Shown: positions 23,800-36,021 of the stretch, piece by piece
Layout: every line of letters begins with the position of its first letter
Numbering within the stretch: the first letter of the stretch is position 1
DNA from: Codonopsis lanceolata
Lineage: Eukaryota > Streptophyta > Magnoliopsida > Asterales > Campanulaceae
NCBI GenBank assembly: GCA_013146195.2
Contig: CM028381.1
Location: 101,221,002-101,285,001 of the forward strand
DNA: 64,000 bases
Direction of reading: 5' to 3'
Position numbers and translations under genes: made by a program
The notes under the pieces: generated by a model
Told to the model about the DNA's origin: nothing
Seen by the model: the letters and a program-made list of their open reading frames with translations, nothing else
Databases searched by the model: none

Positions 23800-24560
23800 A
23801 AATTTGGCCTTGATAATAGCACAAACTTGTTCATGAATTTGCAGTTGCTCATTCGTCATGCCACTAGTATCCTTATAAAGGATTTATAATTCTTAGCAAG
23901 TGTAGACATGTTTATTGCTTCTGACACGTCCTTGAGTGCACAAATTTTATATTTTTTTCTATTGCAGCCCATTCATTATCTTTTTTTTGTTTCAGTTTGC
24001 TTGGTGATTTTTTGCTTTCCCTTTCCACTTTGCGGCCTTTTGACCAATCGCGCGAACTTCAACCTCATTGTAGTCAATGTTGATGCTCCTTTGCGCATCG
24101 GATGATGATGTGTATGCCCCAGTTTCAAATATCTTTGTCTTTTTAGAGGAATACTCACTTAATTTTCCACCTTTCCACTTTGACTCATCTTTCAGCATTG
24201 CCTACACATGTTCGTATCTAAAATGTTTTTTACGCTGTTGAGAAGAAAATATCACGTGCGGCTTCTTTCATTTGGTCATCGGACCACCCAATATTATGTT
24301 GATTTTGTACTTTGATGATGTACTAGATAAATTCATTAACCATTGGAAGAACTGTGTACCAATGCGATTTCAAGACAGTTAACTTTCTTGAATTTCCCGT
24401 CTTTCGACTCTTGTTGTAGTACCCGGTGATTCGTTTCCAAAACTCCTTATCATGTTGAGAGTTGCCAACCACGCTATCCGTTGAAACGATGAGCCAAACA
24501 GTTTGTCATCTTCAAAGCTTCATTTTGGGTTTTGCTTGTCTTCAGCTTGATTGTTTACTT
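23800..24560 (-). pseudogene. PIF/Harbinger ORF1 (SANT/Myb-like, NAM-associated), broken
   Basis: Minus-strand pieces include SDDQMKEAARDIFSSQQ (near 24270), then WAMLKDESKWKG, SKKTKIFETGAYTSSSDAQR and VRAIGQKAAKWKGK (24198-23992). The end reads as a short helix with QIHEQVCAIIKAKF before a stop. This is the usual companion protein of plant PIF/Harbinger elements, thought to carry the transposase to the DNA and nucleus. Frameshifts around 24300-24450 break the SANT part. Gene order (ORF1 then transposase, same strand) fits the family. Confidence 0.7.
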
Positions 24561-24608
24561 ATTCATCTAGAACGATGTTTTCCAACATTTATTGTGTGGA
24601 AAAAGAAG

Positions 24609-25646
24609 TGAAGGTTATATACTATAAGTTCGTTATCTACGAAGAATCATGAGTTACCTCGTGCGAGCTTGAACCTTGAGCGAAGCGGAAGACTTTCGGC
24701 TTGAGTTACGATCTTTGTATATCACGAACGTTGATCATGCAAGTCTCTATCGTCGGATTGATATCATGTAGCACAAGAAAGGGGAGGCCAACACAAGAAG
24801 ACGCCTTCTTCTTGTAGGCGTGTAATATGTTAGGGTTATATCCCTTTACTTGCCATATTATTTATATTATTGTACAAGAAACATATTTCTTGTAAGTTAA
24901 GTCAAGTCGATCCTGAACCCCTTCGGATTAGGATACTTACTTACTATAATAATATAATTAGAGTCCATGTGAGCGGAAGTAAATAATCAGGCCACGAGCC
25001 CAATTACTTACATCTACCACTCGCACTCATGGACTCACCTCTCTTACCACATCGTATCATCAAAAATCGTTAAACACTGCCTCTTCATACTGGAAGTGAA
25101 GCGTGCAACCTAATGAGAAAGATAAAGGGCAGAGCGCTATACCAAGTCACCATCTGACCAGCATAGAACGTCCTCGTTAGAAAACAAAACTCATATATAC
25201 CCAAGACCGTATATATACATCAATTTAAGCATCCTCAATTGAGAGTGGTGCCTAAACCTCAACATGTTTGTGTATTAAGATCAATCTTTTGAACTGTATG
25301 TTCAATATGATCGTCATGGCATTGAAACACAAAAATAGAGATGTCTGACATACTATCTTCCTTATACCCTCGTACCAATCACTTTTGGTTAATTGCTTTC
25401 CCAATAATGCTCTGTAAGGTTATATGTACATAGCTCGTTGGTCGACATGCCAAAGTAGCATGATCAACGTCCAAGTTCATGATATTGTTCTAAGTCACGT
25501 AGGGCATAATCATGACCTGGATTTGATCACTAGAACTCATACAGGGATGAAACAGGTATCATTCAATCATTTTCTTTGATCGCATTATAGTCACATACAG
25601 TATGATGTGTATGCTATGGTGAAACTCCCTCACAAAGCAGGCATGT
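24609..25646 (-). mobile_element. Outer copia 3' LTR, main part
   Basis: It begins (plus coordinates) TGAAGGTTATATACTATAAG, shared with the LTR piece at 54346. A TATA-like GTATATATACGG on the minus strand lies near 25205-25216. At 25646 it is cut by the inner copia element; CATGT (25642-25646) is the target repeated at 37263-37267, where the LTR resumes. Confidence 0.6.
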
Positions 25647-26882
25647 TGTTAGTCCAAAAGGGCACAATAATAAGCTAGAAGGGGGGGGGTTGAATAGCTT
25701 ATTAGACACTTAAAAAAATTTCGTATAAGTTCCTAAAACAAGCACTTGCAATCTATTAAAGAGATTGAAGTAGCGGAAGTCTTGTAAGGAAGACAGTTTA
25801 GGTCTACCGGTAGACTTGGCTGAATACTTAAGTCGGCTGTTTGAAGTGATAAGTAAATAGATATGAAACAGTTTAAAGCAGTAATCAACAGTAATGAAAG
25901 AACACGAGTATTTTGAAATGGTTCGCATTATAAAGAGTGCTACGTCCACCACCAAGGCAGTCAAACCTTGGATTTAAATGTGCACTATATTTTCCACTAG
26001 TTCTATTACAAAGAGTTCCAATGGATCGTGTACAAAATATTTGACTTGTGTTTGGGGGATTGGGAATTGAATATCTGGAAAAACAGAATATTCAATTGTG
26101 CAGAAGAATAGTTAAAGGAACAACAATAAGAAGCTAATGATAAGTGTTGATGCAGATCTTCTTGATTGTTGTCGAGGACTTCTTGATCAGTTTCCGATCT
26201 CTTGAATGCACTGAGTATAAAGACTTTATGTTGTTGGAGAATTTCATGGCATTGTTTTCTTCAGTCTTTAATGATTGTATTTATAGCAGGGGCATTCTTG
26301 AGATCCGTTGGAGAAGACGAAGTGTAACAGCACTATTAGTTTGAATGCATTAAATGCATGGAGCTGACTTGTAGATTTCGTCTTCACTGATACTGAGCAG
26401 GGAGTTCGTGCAGGGATGTTGCAGTAGCTAGCAGGTGAGCAATCAAAGTTGCAGACCTGCAATAGTTGGTACAAACTGTAAGTGTCAGTCTGTTCACCTG
26501 CTTTGTCACTGTTCAAAAGGCGAAAGTCTTCTTGCTTTTCGGAAAGCTGGTCATGTGTGTCTGAGAAGTCATAGAAGATGTTTTAATTCAAATTCAAACC
26601 GATAAAGGATGAATTTAATTAATCCACTAAGACTTGGTGATTGGACACGTCATGCTTGAACACGTGCAGACAAGGTCTGCCGCTGGATGCTGAATGAGGT
26701 CTTCCGGTGAAGCTTTGTTGAAGTCTTCCGTTGAACCTGTGAAGCCTATAAAAACTATTATATGACAAAGTTCTATACACAGTTGCCACGCTAATTGATA
26801 CGCAGCCCAATTAGCCACTAATGTATAAAACTAAATGTAATGTATGAACATATGTAAATCACAATACAAATAAGAGACAACA
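25647..26882 (-). mobile_element. 3' LTR of inner copia element
   Basis: It is nearly colinear with 36022-37262. Differences include loss of a GCCGGTGAAACACTACC-type block present at about 36183-36199, and a rearranged segment at about 26386-26520. A run of nine to ten G lies near 25682. The minus-strand LTR starts TGTTGTCTCTTATTTG and ends GGACTAACA. Confidence 0.9.
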
Positions 26883-26896
26883 ATCTCCTCCTATTT
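26883..26896 (-). other. Polypurine tract of inner copia element
   Basis: On the minus strand AAATAGGAGGAGAT abuts the 3' LTR start TGTTGTCTC. It is purine-only apart from the T residues, as expected for the plus-strand primer of reverse transcription. Confidence 0.6.
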
Positions 26897-27399
26897 GCAT
26901 CTGGTCATCATTACTTACAAGTGAGGACTATAAAACTATATGATAGATAATAGCATGTTAAAAAGTATTTTAGATTTATAACGGTAGACATGACTCTATC
27001 AAACAGAAGAAAACCTCAAGTGTAAAATCTAATCTAAGTGCTTATAACAGAAGAGATATAAAGAACAACACAAGGATTAGTAATAAACAGTTCAAATATG
27101 GATTTAAACTGAATGTTTAAATTCTAGGCAGATATAAGAATTGAAATAGCAAGAATTTAAACAGGACAATTTTTGAAAGGCAATAAACTTCTGCATTCAA
27201 ACGAGAAGTTTAATGTTACAGAGTTTTCAAAAACTAAGATAGATACAAAGGTTAAGGGGGAAAAAGATACAAAACTACCACGGTTTTTTCCTTTGGTTGC
27301 TTCCTTTCTTCTTTCTCTCTCTCGCTGCTCAAGTTCTTCGACTCTTCCTCGTGTACTCATCATCTAAGCAGAGGGTAGGAGGTCCGTGGAGCGAGAATG

Positions 27400-29971
27400 G
27401 TAGTCCAGCTTCACGACGGCCGTTTCTCTTCCATTAGAGTCTTGTTGATAGACCTCGCTTATCTCTCCTCCGTGATGGCCAGATCACGATCACGCTCTAT
27501 GTTGATCTTGTCATGAGACGCGTTGAGAGCGATGTCGTTGAGCTCGAGAACATGCGGGCGGTTGTGGCCGAAATGGAGAGTGATGTTGTGGAAGAGCTGG
27601 TAGAACAGAGTTGAGCAGAGCCTTACGCATTCCTTGCGTTAGGCTTCCACGTTGATCTTGATATCAGTGGACTCGTGTTTCATCTGTCTAAACCGTGTCC
27701 ACACATCGTCTTGAAATTGTCGAAGGAGGGCAGCATTTCTATCCGTTGCCTTAGACGTGGCAGCTGCAAGCTCAGCGGCAGCTGTGGAGATACTAGTAAG
27801 CTCTCCTAGTCCTGTAGTAGTTTATCAAGGCCCAAAGTGTTCAAAATTTCAAAGTTGGCCGGTTGAGATAGAGAAGGGTCCAGGCCAATGTGGATATGCT
27901 CACTGCCGACAGAAGAAGTAGCATCGGCAGAGGTGACGGGTTGGAAAGGCTGCTGGAGAGGTGGAGTGGTTGAGGTGGAAGAAGTTAAGTCGCGTGAGGG
28001 AAAGGTATGGGTAAAAGAGGAGGTGGATTTTTGGGGAGAGGGAGAAGGGGTTGGGGGTATTTTGATATCTCGTGTCCGAGTGATCACAGATATCGAAGGG
28101 CCGGGTAGGGGTTCGGAGAACCGTAAGGAAGGAGGTGGATAGGTAGGTCTTCGTCTCACGTGGGTAGTTCCTCGCGAGGGGAACAAGTTGAGGAAAGAGG
28201 TTCATATCGCCGAGAGTTCAAAGATGAACCTCGTAGAAGTAGAGGAAAGGGTAAGTGGAAGCCATGGGTTAGGATGAGAGGTATAGGTTGGCTTGGTTCT
28301 GAAGGGGTGGTCTCGTTTCGTTCGGATGGTGTAGTTGGGTTGGTTTGAGTTTGAGGGGAGATGATTGAGTAGATGGGTCTGGTGAGTAGTTGAAGGGTGA
28401 AGGAGGGGCTGGAGAGGGTGTTCTAGTAGGCTCCTCCCGAAGCCTGGCTCCTCCTAAGGGATAGACTCCTCCGTAGGGTTGATTCCCCAAGCAGATGACT
28501 TAGTAGGAATGGGTCAGGAGGGTTGGGTGCCAAGAACTTCCTTTTCTCGCCTTTAGCAACCGAACAGAGGTTCACCTACTTCATCTGCAGAGGTAGCAAG
28601 GTCTCGCCGTGGCCGGGCTCAAGACCTTTACATAATCGCCTACATTTGGGTTTAGGTGAAAGTGAGGGTTGGTCAGAAGAGGGTTTTTGTTTGGGTGTAG
28701 GGGATGTCTGGGTAGTGGAAGTTGGTGGTTCAGGGTTAGAAGGCTGGGGTGATGAAGACATACCAGCAGCTGCAGAGGAGCTGCCAGCAGATTTGTCACG
28801 TCTGCTGGCCTTCATTTCTTGTCGTATCCACTGTGCTTGAAACTTTGCAGCCTCTTCTTCCGCCCTTGCCTTCTTGGCCTTAGCTGCTTCCTTCTTCTTC
28901 AATAGCCTCTCGGACTCTGCAGCTAGATCCTTTGCTTCGCTGAGAATATCGCGAGCAACAATAGGGACTGGTTGGCCAAATTTGGATATTGCAGAGTGAT
29001 ATCCCTTGCTAGCAGCATCATACGCGTCCATGTTGAAACGCATGACAACCATTGGTGAAGGCTTGGCAACTTTGTCAAGAGAAATATTGGGAAGTCCTCG
29101 TTGATGCCTTCGCTTGTTCTCATAGTCGGCATACTTCTTGAAGAAGGTGGCCGTCATCTGTTTGTCCTTGCCCACAGTAATGAGCTCATCCTCCTTAATG
29201 GAAGAGTTGATTTCTCGAGTGTCCCGTAGAAGGGCATTGATGAGCCGACAAATGGCCTTTGAAGTTGGGGCTCTCCTTCACTTTTTTCGACGTGGTGCCG
29301 CAGCTCGTTGTAGATGATAGTGCCGTAGTTGAGTTGAGTCTGTAGGAAGACGACACTTGTTAGATTGAGCTGTTAGGCAGTGAATATGTCGTGGGCCCCG
29401 TTCTTGAACAGAAGACCCTTGTCAAGCAGGTGGATTGTGCAGTAAACGTCCAAAGGGAAGAGGTTCCTCAGCATTTTGCCTTGAGGTTCCCTTGGAGTGT
29501 TGATTCCCCTCATTGCTTCCCGCCGTGGTCACCTCAAAGAATGGAAATTTCAGAGTCTCCGCCATATCGAACACCGATAATTCTGGAAATAATTTTGGCG
29601 GAGATGGAGATTGATTGTCCTTGAATCCATCCACGTATTGTAGACGGAGTCTTGGGGTCGATGACCATTCTCTGATAGAATTCCTCAGCGAGGAGGATAC
29701 TGTAGTTGTCGTCGTGTAGGCAGAAGAGCGGTAGAATCCCCGACTCATTCATATCCTCGCAGGCTTTGACTCCGGCGGCGAATGTGCAGACAGTTTTGAG
29801 GTCTATGCACATGCCAGGTAGATACAACTTCGGGTCCACAGCCCACAATGACGCCGTGAGGGAGTGGAAATGGAGGGTATCCCGGTAGGTTGATGTTCGC
29901 ACTGTGGAATGACCTTCTCGGGTCAAACTCCTTCCGTTGTCGTTGTCGCCTGACTTTCAGGAGGGTTTCAC
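27400..29971 (-). pseudogene. Extra 3' ORF of the inner copia element (env-like / plant transposon domain), broken
   Basis: Located between pol and the 3' LTR in the same sense. Minus-strand pieces contain a globular N-terminal part (about 29971-29200), with the motif SAKIISRIIGVRYGG near 29580, then LPFGRLLHN. The resemblance is to the domain named putative plant transposon protein, found in proteins annotated as envelope-like in Sireviruses. After it come a Lys/Glu/Ala-rich coiled coil (near 28900-28800, ERLLKKKEAAKAKKARAEEE), a Ser/Pro/Thr-rich stretch (28780-27990) and a further helical part to about 27400. I see no clear signal peptide or membrane anchor, so an envelope role is not shown. 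Frameshifts break it at least three times. Confidence 0.5.
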
Positions 29972-30229
29972 CTACAAAAACAAATTTAGAAATTAGGCTT
30001 TGACCTGACAGAACAAACAATCAACGATTTCATTTTTGAGAAATAAATTGAAATTTCAGATGAAAAAGTTGAAACCCTTAAATGTTTTGGATATATACAA
30101 CATAGAAACACTTAACAGAAGATTTCTCAGAAAAAAATGAATATTCAAAGCACAGAGAAAACTGTTAGTTTCAAGGTTTTGAAAAACATCAACAATGGCG
30201 GAAACCGTCAAGATACGCAAATCGTCTTT

Positions 30230-30470
30230 TCGAATTCCTTAACAATATAACTCAAAAAAGAAATTTTAAGCGTAAATTAAAGAGGAATTTCTTAAAGAGT
30301 GTCGAAAATCTTACCATTGTCAAGTGTACGTAAGAAGAAGCGAAGAATAACCGGGAAAGAGAGGGAGCAGTTGTAGAGAGGAGAGGAGGGTTTGAGTAGA
30401 GAGAGAAATATTAGAAAGAGAGGTTTCGTAAAGTTTTGGAAAGGGCAGTTCAAAGTCTATTTAAAAGAGG
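30230..30470 (-). promoter_or_regulatory. Possible internal promoter, leader and first splice site for the extra ORF
   Basis: Minus strand: a TATA-like CTTTTAAATAGAC (about 30457-30469) is followed by a CT-rich leader (TTTCTCTCTCTACTC, CCTCCTCTCCTCTC) and then ACAATG at 30317-30315, immediately followed by GTAAGA. A matching acceptor, TTTGTTTTTGTAG, ends at 29972, just where the extra ORF begins. This looks like a cellular-type promoter, leader and first intron inside a retrotransposon. The splice phase cannot be confirmed because the ORF is frameshifted. Confidence 0.4.
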
Positions 30471-30719
30471 AAAAAATCTTTTAGCGAAAAAGTTGTAGCT
30501 TAAGATATTTTTCAAAGTACTAAAAAATTTGACTTTTAACCACTTTTCCCTTTTAGAGACCTTTCCCGCTTTAATAGACTAAACAGTTGAAATACTAACC
30601 TGGTGAGAGCGAAGAGCTTAACTCTGCCGTTATATAGCAAATTAAGTCTGCCGGTTAGTAGAAGTTTAAGTCTATCGGTATGAAAGAAAAACTTGAAAAT
30701 TGAAATTAAGCAGTAGGAT

Positions 30720-31880
30720 CAATCATACCAAGATTTCTCAACCAAGTCTATTTCCAAGAAATTGACAGGTCCCACTGGTGCTTCTTCCGCTCACTTTGCA
30801 GGCTGCATAATCTGCATCTGAGTACCCAACTAGATCAAGTTGTTGCTTTTGAATACCGTATACCCGTATTTGTAGTTGTTGAAACATATCTCGATGATAC
30901 GCTTGGCGCAAGCAAATGTGATTCCTTTGGATCTCGCCTCGAAATATAGCACAAACACAAACAAAGAAACATTATATCAGTTCATCGGGCAAGAAGGTAA
31001 AGAAGTGAACCTATGATTACTCGATACTTGGTCACGTTCTCTTGCTTTCCCTTTTCATCTTTGTCAAGATGGTAGTCGGTAGACATTGGAGTCTCGAATC
31101 CTTTTCCTGAATCAAGACCAAATTTCTTGATGAGTTCCTTTGTATATTTGGTTTGGCTGATGAAGATCCCGTTGGAAGTCTGTTGAATCTGCAATCCTAG
31201 AAAGTAGGTGAGCTCTCCCATCATGCTCATCTTGAACTTGCTTTGCATCAGCTTCTCGAATCTTTTGCACATGCTTTGATTTGTAGATCCAAAGATAATG
31301 TCGCCCACATAGATTTGTACCGTAAGAGAATGACCTTTGGCTTTAGGATGAAATGAGTTGTGTCTATTTTTCCTCTCACGAATCCTTGTTCAATTAAGAA
31401 CTTGGATAGAGTTTTATACCAAGCTCTGGGAGCTTGTTTCAGGCCGTAGAGTGCTTTCTTGAGTCGGTAGACATGATCCTACTTGTCTTGGATGACAAAA
31501 CCCGGAGGTTGTTCCACATATACCGTTTCTTGAAGATCACCATTGAGAAAGGCACTCTTTATATCCATCTAATAAACTTTGAAGTCCATGAACGAAGCAT
31601 AGGCTAGAAAGAGTCTCGATTGCCTCTAATCTTGCAAATGTAAGCAAATGTTTCATCGAAGTCAATTCCTTCTTCCCCGCTCGGTAGCCTCGAGCAACCA
31701 ATCTAGCTTTGTTTCGTGACGCTTCCATCTTCATCTCTCTTGTTCCCGAATACCCACTTGGTGCCGATAACCGATGGCCGGCCGGTCTTGAACTAAGCTT
31801 CACACTTTGCATCTTTCAAACCGGTTCATCTCTTCTTGCATAGCTTCAATCCAAGAATGGTCTTCGATAGCTTCATCAAT
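30720..31880 (-). pseudogene. Inner copia reverse transcriptase and truncated RNase H
   Basis: Minus-strand pieces give EDGSVTK, then YVGDIIFGSTNQSMCKRFEK (about 31310), ELTYFLGLQIQQTSNGIFIS, TKYTKELIKKFGLDSGK and IIGSLLYLLA, then the RNase H start GYSDADYAACKVSGRSTSG near 30800. The RT active-site motif should be YVDD; here the first Asp codon reads Gly. Reading frame is lost several times between 31880 and 31320. RNase H stops near CQFLGNRL at about 30730 and its normal C-terminal half is absent; non-coding leader-like DNA follows. Confidence 0.8.
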
Positions 31881-32669
31881 CTTCTTTGGCTCGATTTCGC
31901 ATTACACCTAATGCAAATGCAAACATAGTCTCATTTCGAACTCTACCTCTGAACTCCTGAGTTAAGATCACCAATGATTTGAGAGATGGGGTGATCTCTT
32001 GTGTCAATAATAGCTGGAGGAAGATCACTTCTGGTGAGTTCTTCCCTTAACGAATCTGGAGAAGGTAGAGAAGGAGATTCACCAAAATCGGGTTCAGAAG
32101 AGATAGGATCTTCAAAACCTTCATTTTCTGGTGAACAAGAAGGGTGAGTGATCTGCAAAGGTGTTTGGGGTAGAACAGAAGAGATGGGTTCAAGGTCAAC
32201 AGAAGAGTTGGAGCTGGCATCAACAGAGTTGAAGTCTGCCGGTGCAAGGTTAGCAGAATCGGAAGGGTCTGCAGCTGGAGGATTCTCAAGGGAGTAGAAG
32301 TAGAAGCTTTATTTGTACATGTCTCATCATCATCAGAATCATCAACAACATTCGAAGCCTTTCGAGGCTCTAATAAATCATATTCATCAAAAGTAACATG
32401 CACAGATTCTAAGATTTTCAAAGAAGTTTTGTTAAATATGTGAAATGCTTTTGAATGTTTGGAATAGCCCAGAAAAATTCCTTTGTCTGATTTTAAATCA
32501 AATTTTCCTCTATATTCTTTTCCATTATATAGAATAAAACATTTACAGCCGAAGATTTTGAAAAATCCTATGTTTGGAGCTCTTCCTCTCCATATTTCAT
32601 ATGGAGTTTTGTTATGAAACTTGTTTACCAGGGATTTATTATGGGTAAAACATGCAGTTGACTCGCCGC

Positions 32670-33250
32670 CTAGAAGTACTGAAGTCTTGCTTCAAAGATA
32701 GTTCTTGCTGCTTCAATTAGTGTTCTGTTCTTCCGTTCAGCTACACCATTTTGTTGAGGAGTTCCGGCAGCAGAGAAGTTGTGGTCGATCTCATGGTCAT
32801 CATAATATCTTTCAACACTGTTGTTTTTGAATTCGGTGCCGTTGTCTGATCTTATGTCACTAATGTCTTCGAGCTTTTGGGTTTGAAGTCTTCTGAAAAT
32901 AGCAGTGACCCGATCATATGTCTCATCCTTTGAAGTCATTGTTTCGATCCAGGTGAACCTAGAGTAGTCATCAACTACTACAAGTGAATACTTGTCTCCA
33001 GAGTTACTGACTATAGTGATAGGTCCAAAGAGATCCATATGCAGAAGTTGAAGAGGTCTGGTCGTTGACATGACAGACTTTCTTTTGAAGGAAGACTTGG
33101 AGAGTTTTCCTAATTGGCAAGCTTTGCAACTTCTGTCATGGTCGGCAGACACCATAGGTAGACCTTTGACAAGCCCATCTTTGGAGAGCTTGGAGAGGTA
33201 CTTGAAGTTGAGGTGACTGAGACACTTGTGCCAAAGTCAACTGTTATCAC
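32670..33250 (-). pseudogene. Inner copia integrase core
   Basis: An open frame of 161 residues covers the core: CKACQLGKLSK (zinc-binding region and its end), LLHMDLFGPI (first Asp), IRSDNGTEFKNN (second Asp) and TPQQNGVAERKNRTLIEAAR (Glu). All three DDE residues are visible. The frame upstream, toward protease, is broken by stops, and downstream it shifts near 32670. The core once joined the copy DNA ends to the host genome. Confidence 0.85.
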
Positions 33251-33559
33251 GAACATTGTTGGCAACTAGACAAAGACTGTAGGATCTTCCTAGAATATTT
33301 AAGTCCACGACATAGACATTTCTTTGTCTATTGCCGGTCTGTAACATTGAGCAGGATTCACGATCTTTGATGAGACATTGGTTGGAGGAGAATTGACAGA
33401 TGAGTCATTTGTCGCAAAATTGGGATATGCTCAGAAGATTATGCTTTAAGCCGTTCACTAGAGAAACTTTGTTGATGGAGAGACTTCCTCTAGTGATTGA
33501 GTCATACCCAATTGTTTTCCCTCTTGCATTGTCGTAGAAAATCACCATAGGACCTTTGG

Positions 33560-33690
33560 CTTCAGCTTATTCTATATTCGAAAGTAGACTTACGTTCTCC
33601 TGTCATGTGTCTTGAACAACCACTATCCAGGTACCAGATGTCCTTATCTTCTGAATCTATAGCCATGAAGCAGACCTGAAAAAGATCAAA
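33560..33690 (-). pseudogene. Inner copia protease remnant
   Basis: The minus strand encodes FMAIDSEDKDIWYLDSGCSR followed by HMTGE, the usual start of a copia aspartic protease (DSGCSRHM). The catalytic Asp of LDSG is intact. It continues into a frame with stops, so only the first part of the domain is readable. Confidence 0.7.
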
Positions 33691-34099
33691 GAAACAAGGT
33701 CCCCTTTATTTTCTTTTGGGTCCTGAGGATTAACAACCTTTTGGAACCCATACCTGCCTAACCTTGAGAGAACTGGGTCTCTCAGATTTTGGTGTGAACA
33801 TTAGCAAGCATTCTGGGGCTAGATGGCCTAAACAATTGCAAGAATGACAACGATGAAAGTTCCATGGAGGACTGTGATCAGCTTTAGCTGTAGAGTGCTT
33901 GTGACTTTCCTTGTTCTTAACAGCAGTCTTGGGTTCAGCTGGCTTGTTGACGGTAGACTTAATTGGTTTCTGTTCAACCTTCCTTGATTTGTTACCAGCA
34001 AACTTAGCCTTGGCTGGTCTGTTGTTAACCTTTTTAGGAAGATTTGGTAGAATACCTTTAAGTTTATTGTCAACTAGCTTAGGTGCGTTAGCCGTTTCA

Positions 34100-35918
34100 T
34101 AGACAAACTTGACAGGGAGATTTCGTAGGTCTACCGCCAGCAGACTTTGCCTTGGCAGAGCAGTTGTCGGTAGACTTTGATTTCTCTACCGTTCCTTTCT
34201 CAAGCTTCTCATTAGAAGCAGTTACTTTGGCTTTCCCTTTCTGAGCCTTGGGGTAAACGTATGGTACACTTGTATAACCAAGTCCTTGTTTACCCTTGTT
34301 TCCGAACGTGTGTTTGGAGAAGGAGATATCATAAGCAGTCTCGGAGGTTTCACCTTTCTCCGTGACAGAAGAGTATGCTGAACTGAGCTCATCATTATAG
34401 CCTAAGTCAGATTTATCTCCATTAGGCTTTTGGCTTAAAAGGATTCCTTCAAAGGTTTCCTTGGAGCTGTTCCAGAAGTCAATTGTCGTTTGCAAGGCAA
34501 TCTTCTCCAGGTCAAGTCCTTTGATGTGTTTAGTGAGACATTTGACTTTGTCACAAAGGAATTTGTTTTCTCCTTTTAGCTTGATATTTTCCTGTTAACA
34601 GCTAACGAGAGTTTGAATCTCAGCTGCCAGTAGAGATTTCTCAACAGCAAGCTTCTCACGGTTCTTAGCGAGTTTTACATAGGCTACTCTAAATGAATTG
34701 AACTCTTCAAGCATTTATTGGTTATCTTTGAGTAGTTCTTCCTTACTGAAGTTCTCACAGTTGATCTCACTTTTGTCGAAAGGACTAGGTGAGGCTTCGA
34801 CTTCATGTTCAGACTCATAGGTGGGACCTGAATCATGAGCTATTAAGCATATGTTAGCTTGCTCACAATCGTCCTCTTCCTCTTCTGAGTCAGTTTCAAA
34901 CTATGTAGCAACCTGTTTTTCTTCTATGTCTTCAGCCAGCATACCTTTTATGTTTTTTAAATTTCTTATATGGAGGCTTTCGGTATGCTTCAAATTTTGG
35001 CTTTAGACATTTAGAGGCGAAGTGTCCAGGTTTTCTACAATTATAACACACAAGCTCTTCGTTAGATGAGCTTTCAGCAGTTTTTCTAAAAGGCTGCTGG
35101 TGTATGTCCTTCCTTCCATATTTTGCAAACTTTTTGAAACGTTTTACGAACATAGCGAATTTTTCGTCTGAAAGAAAATCGTTTTCACTGGAGGAAGTGG
35201 AAGGTTTGTTTTCAACTGTGGTTTCTTCTTGTACCATGACGGGCAAGGATACAGTTCTGAACTATTTGTCCTGCTCTAGAGCTTGATTCACTTCGAGCTC
35301 ATAAACCTTTAAACTTGCGTAAAGACTACGGAGAGTCATTTCGTTTAAGTTTTTAGATTCTTTCATGGCAGTGGTCTTAATATGCCACAGACTACCTAGA
35401 GAGTCTAGAAATCTCATATTCATTTCCTTCTTATCATAGATTTTACCAAGAGAAAAGCAAATATTTATTACCTCACTGAATCGATCGTATGCTTGTCTCA
35501 AGGTCTCCTTGGGATTCTTCTTGAAGGAGTCAAACTGCTAGATGAAGGTGTATTTTCTGTTGTCTCTTGTGTCTTGGTCTCCTTCCAAGTATTCGACAAG
35601 AGCTTCCCACATCTCTTTCGCAGTGGTACACCGGATCACTTGTTAGTAAGTGCTGGTGTCTAGAGAGCTAGTTATGATGTTGATGGCTTTACTATCTAGC
35701 TCTACTAGCTTTCTGTCGTCCTTTGTCCATTATGATTCTTCTTTGGGTACCTCAGCAGGATTTCCAGCGATGGATGCCAGTAGATTTGCCTTCATGGGTA
35801 CATGACGTCCTGCTAGTACGCACTTTCATAACCTGTTGTCAATAGAATTCATAAAACACATTACCTTATCCTTCCAAACATCGAAATGGCCTTCGTCCAA
35901 TATTGGGACGTGGTTCAT
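34100..35918 (-). pseudogene. Inner copia gag with CCHC zinc knuckle
   Basis: The best start is MNHVPILDEGHFDVWKDKV (ATG at 35918-35916). One frame then runs with only scattered stops through EMWEALVEYLEGDQDTRDN and MRQAYDRFSEVINICFSLGK to the knuckle CYNCRKPGHFASKC (about 35050-35010), all CCHC residues present. After a frame change the Ser/Lys-rich C-terminal extension (34495-34100) includes NKGKQGLGYTSVPYVYPK. The N-terminal stops look like single C-to-T changes (TGA, TAA, TAG where Arg or Gln would stand). It packaged the element RNA. Confidence 0.8.
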
Positions 35919-36007
35919 ATTTGATGTAGGCAAAGATGTAGTGTGTTTGTGCCATTGATCGTGACTCTCAAGAGTTTAATCTTGAAAACTAGTTTTCGAA
36001 GAGTTCA

Positions 36008-36019
36008 GCTCTGATACCA
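36008..36019 (-). other. Primer-binding site of inner copia element
   Basis: The minus strand reads TGGTATCAGAGC, complementary to the 3' end of plant initiator tRNA-Met. It lies two bases inside the 5' LTR, the standard copia arrangement. Confidence 0.9.
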
Positions 36020-36021
36020 AT

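Noticed and set aside
27400..29971. Viral envelope gene of an infectious retrovirus
   Set aside because: No signal peptide, fusion peptide or membrane anchor is visible, and the element is copia type; env-like is only a naming convention.
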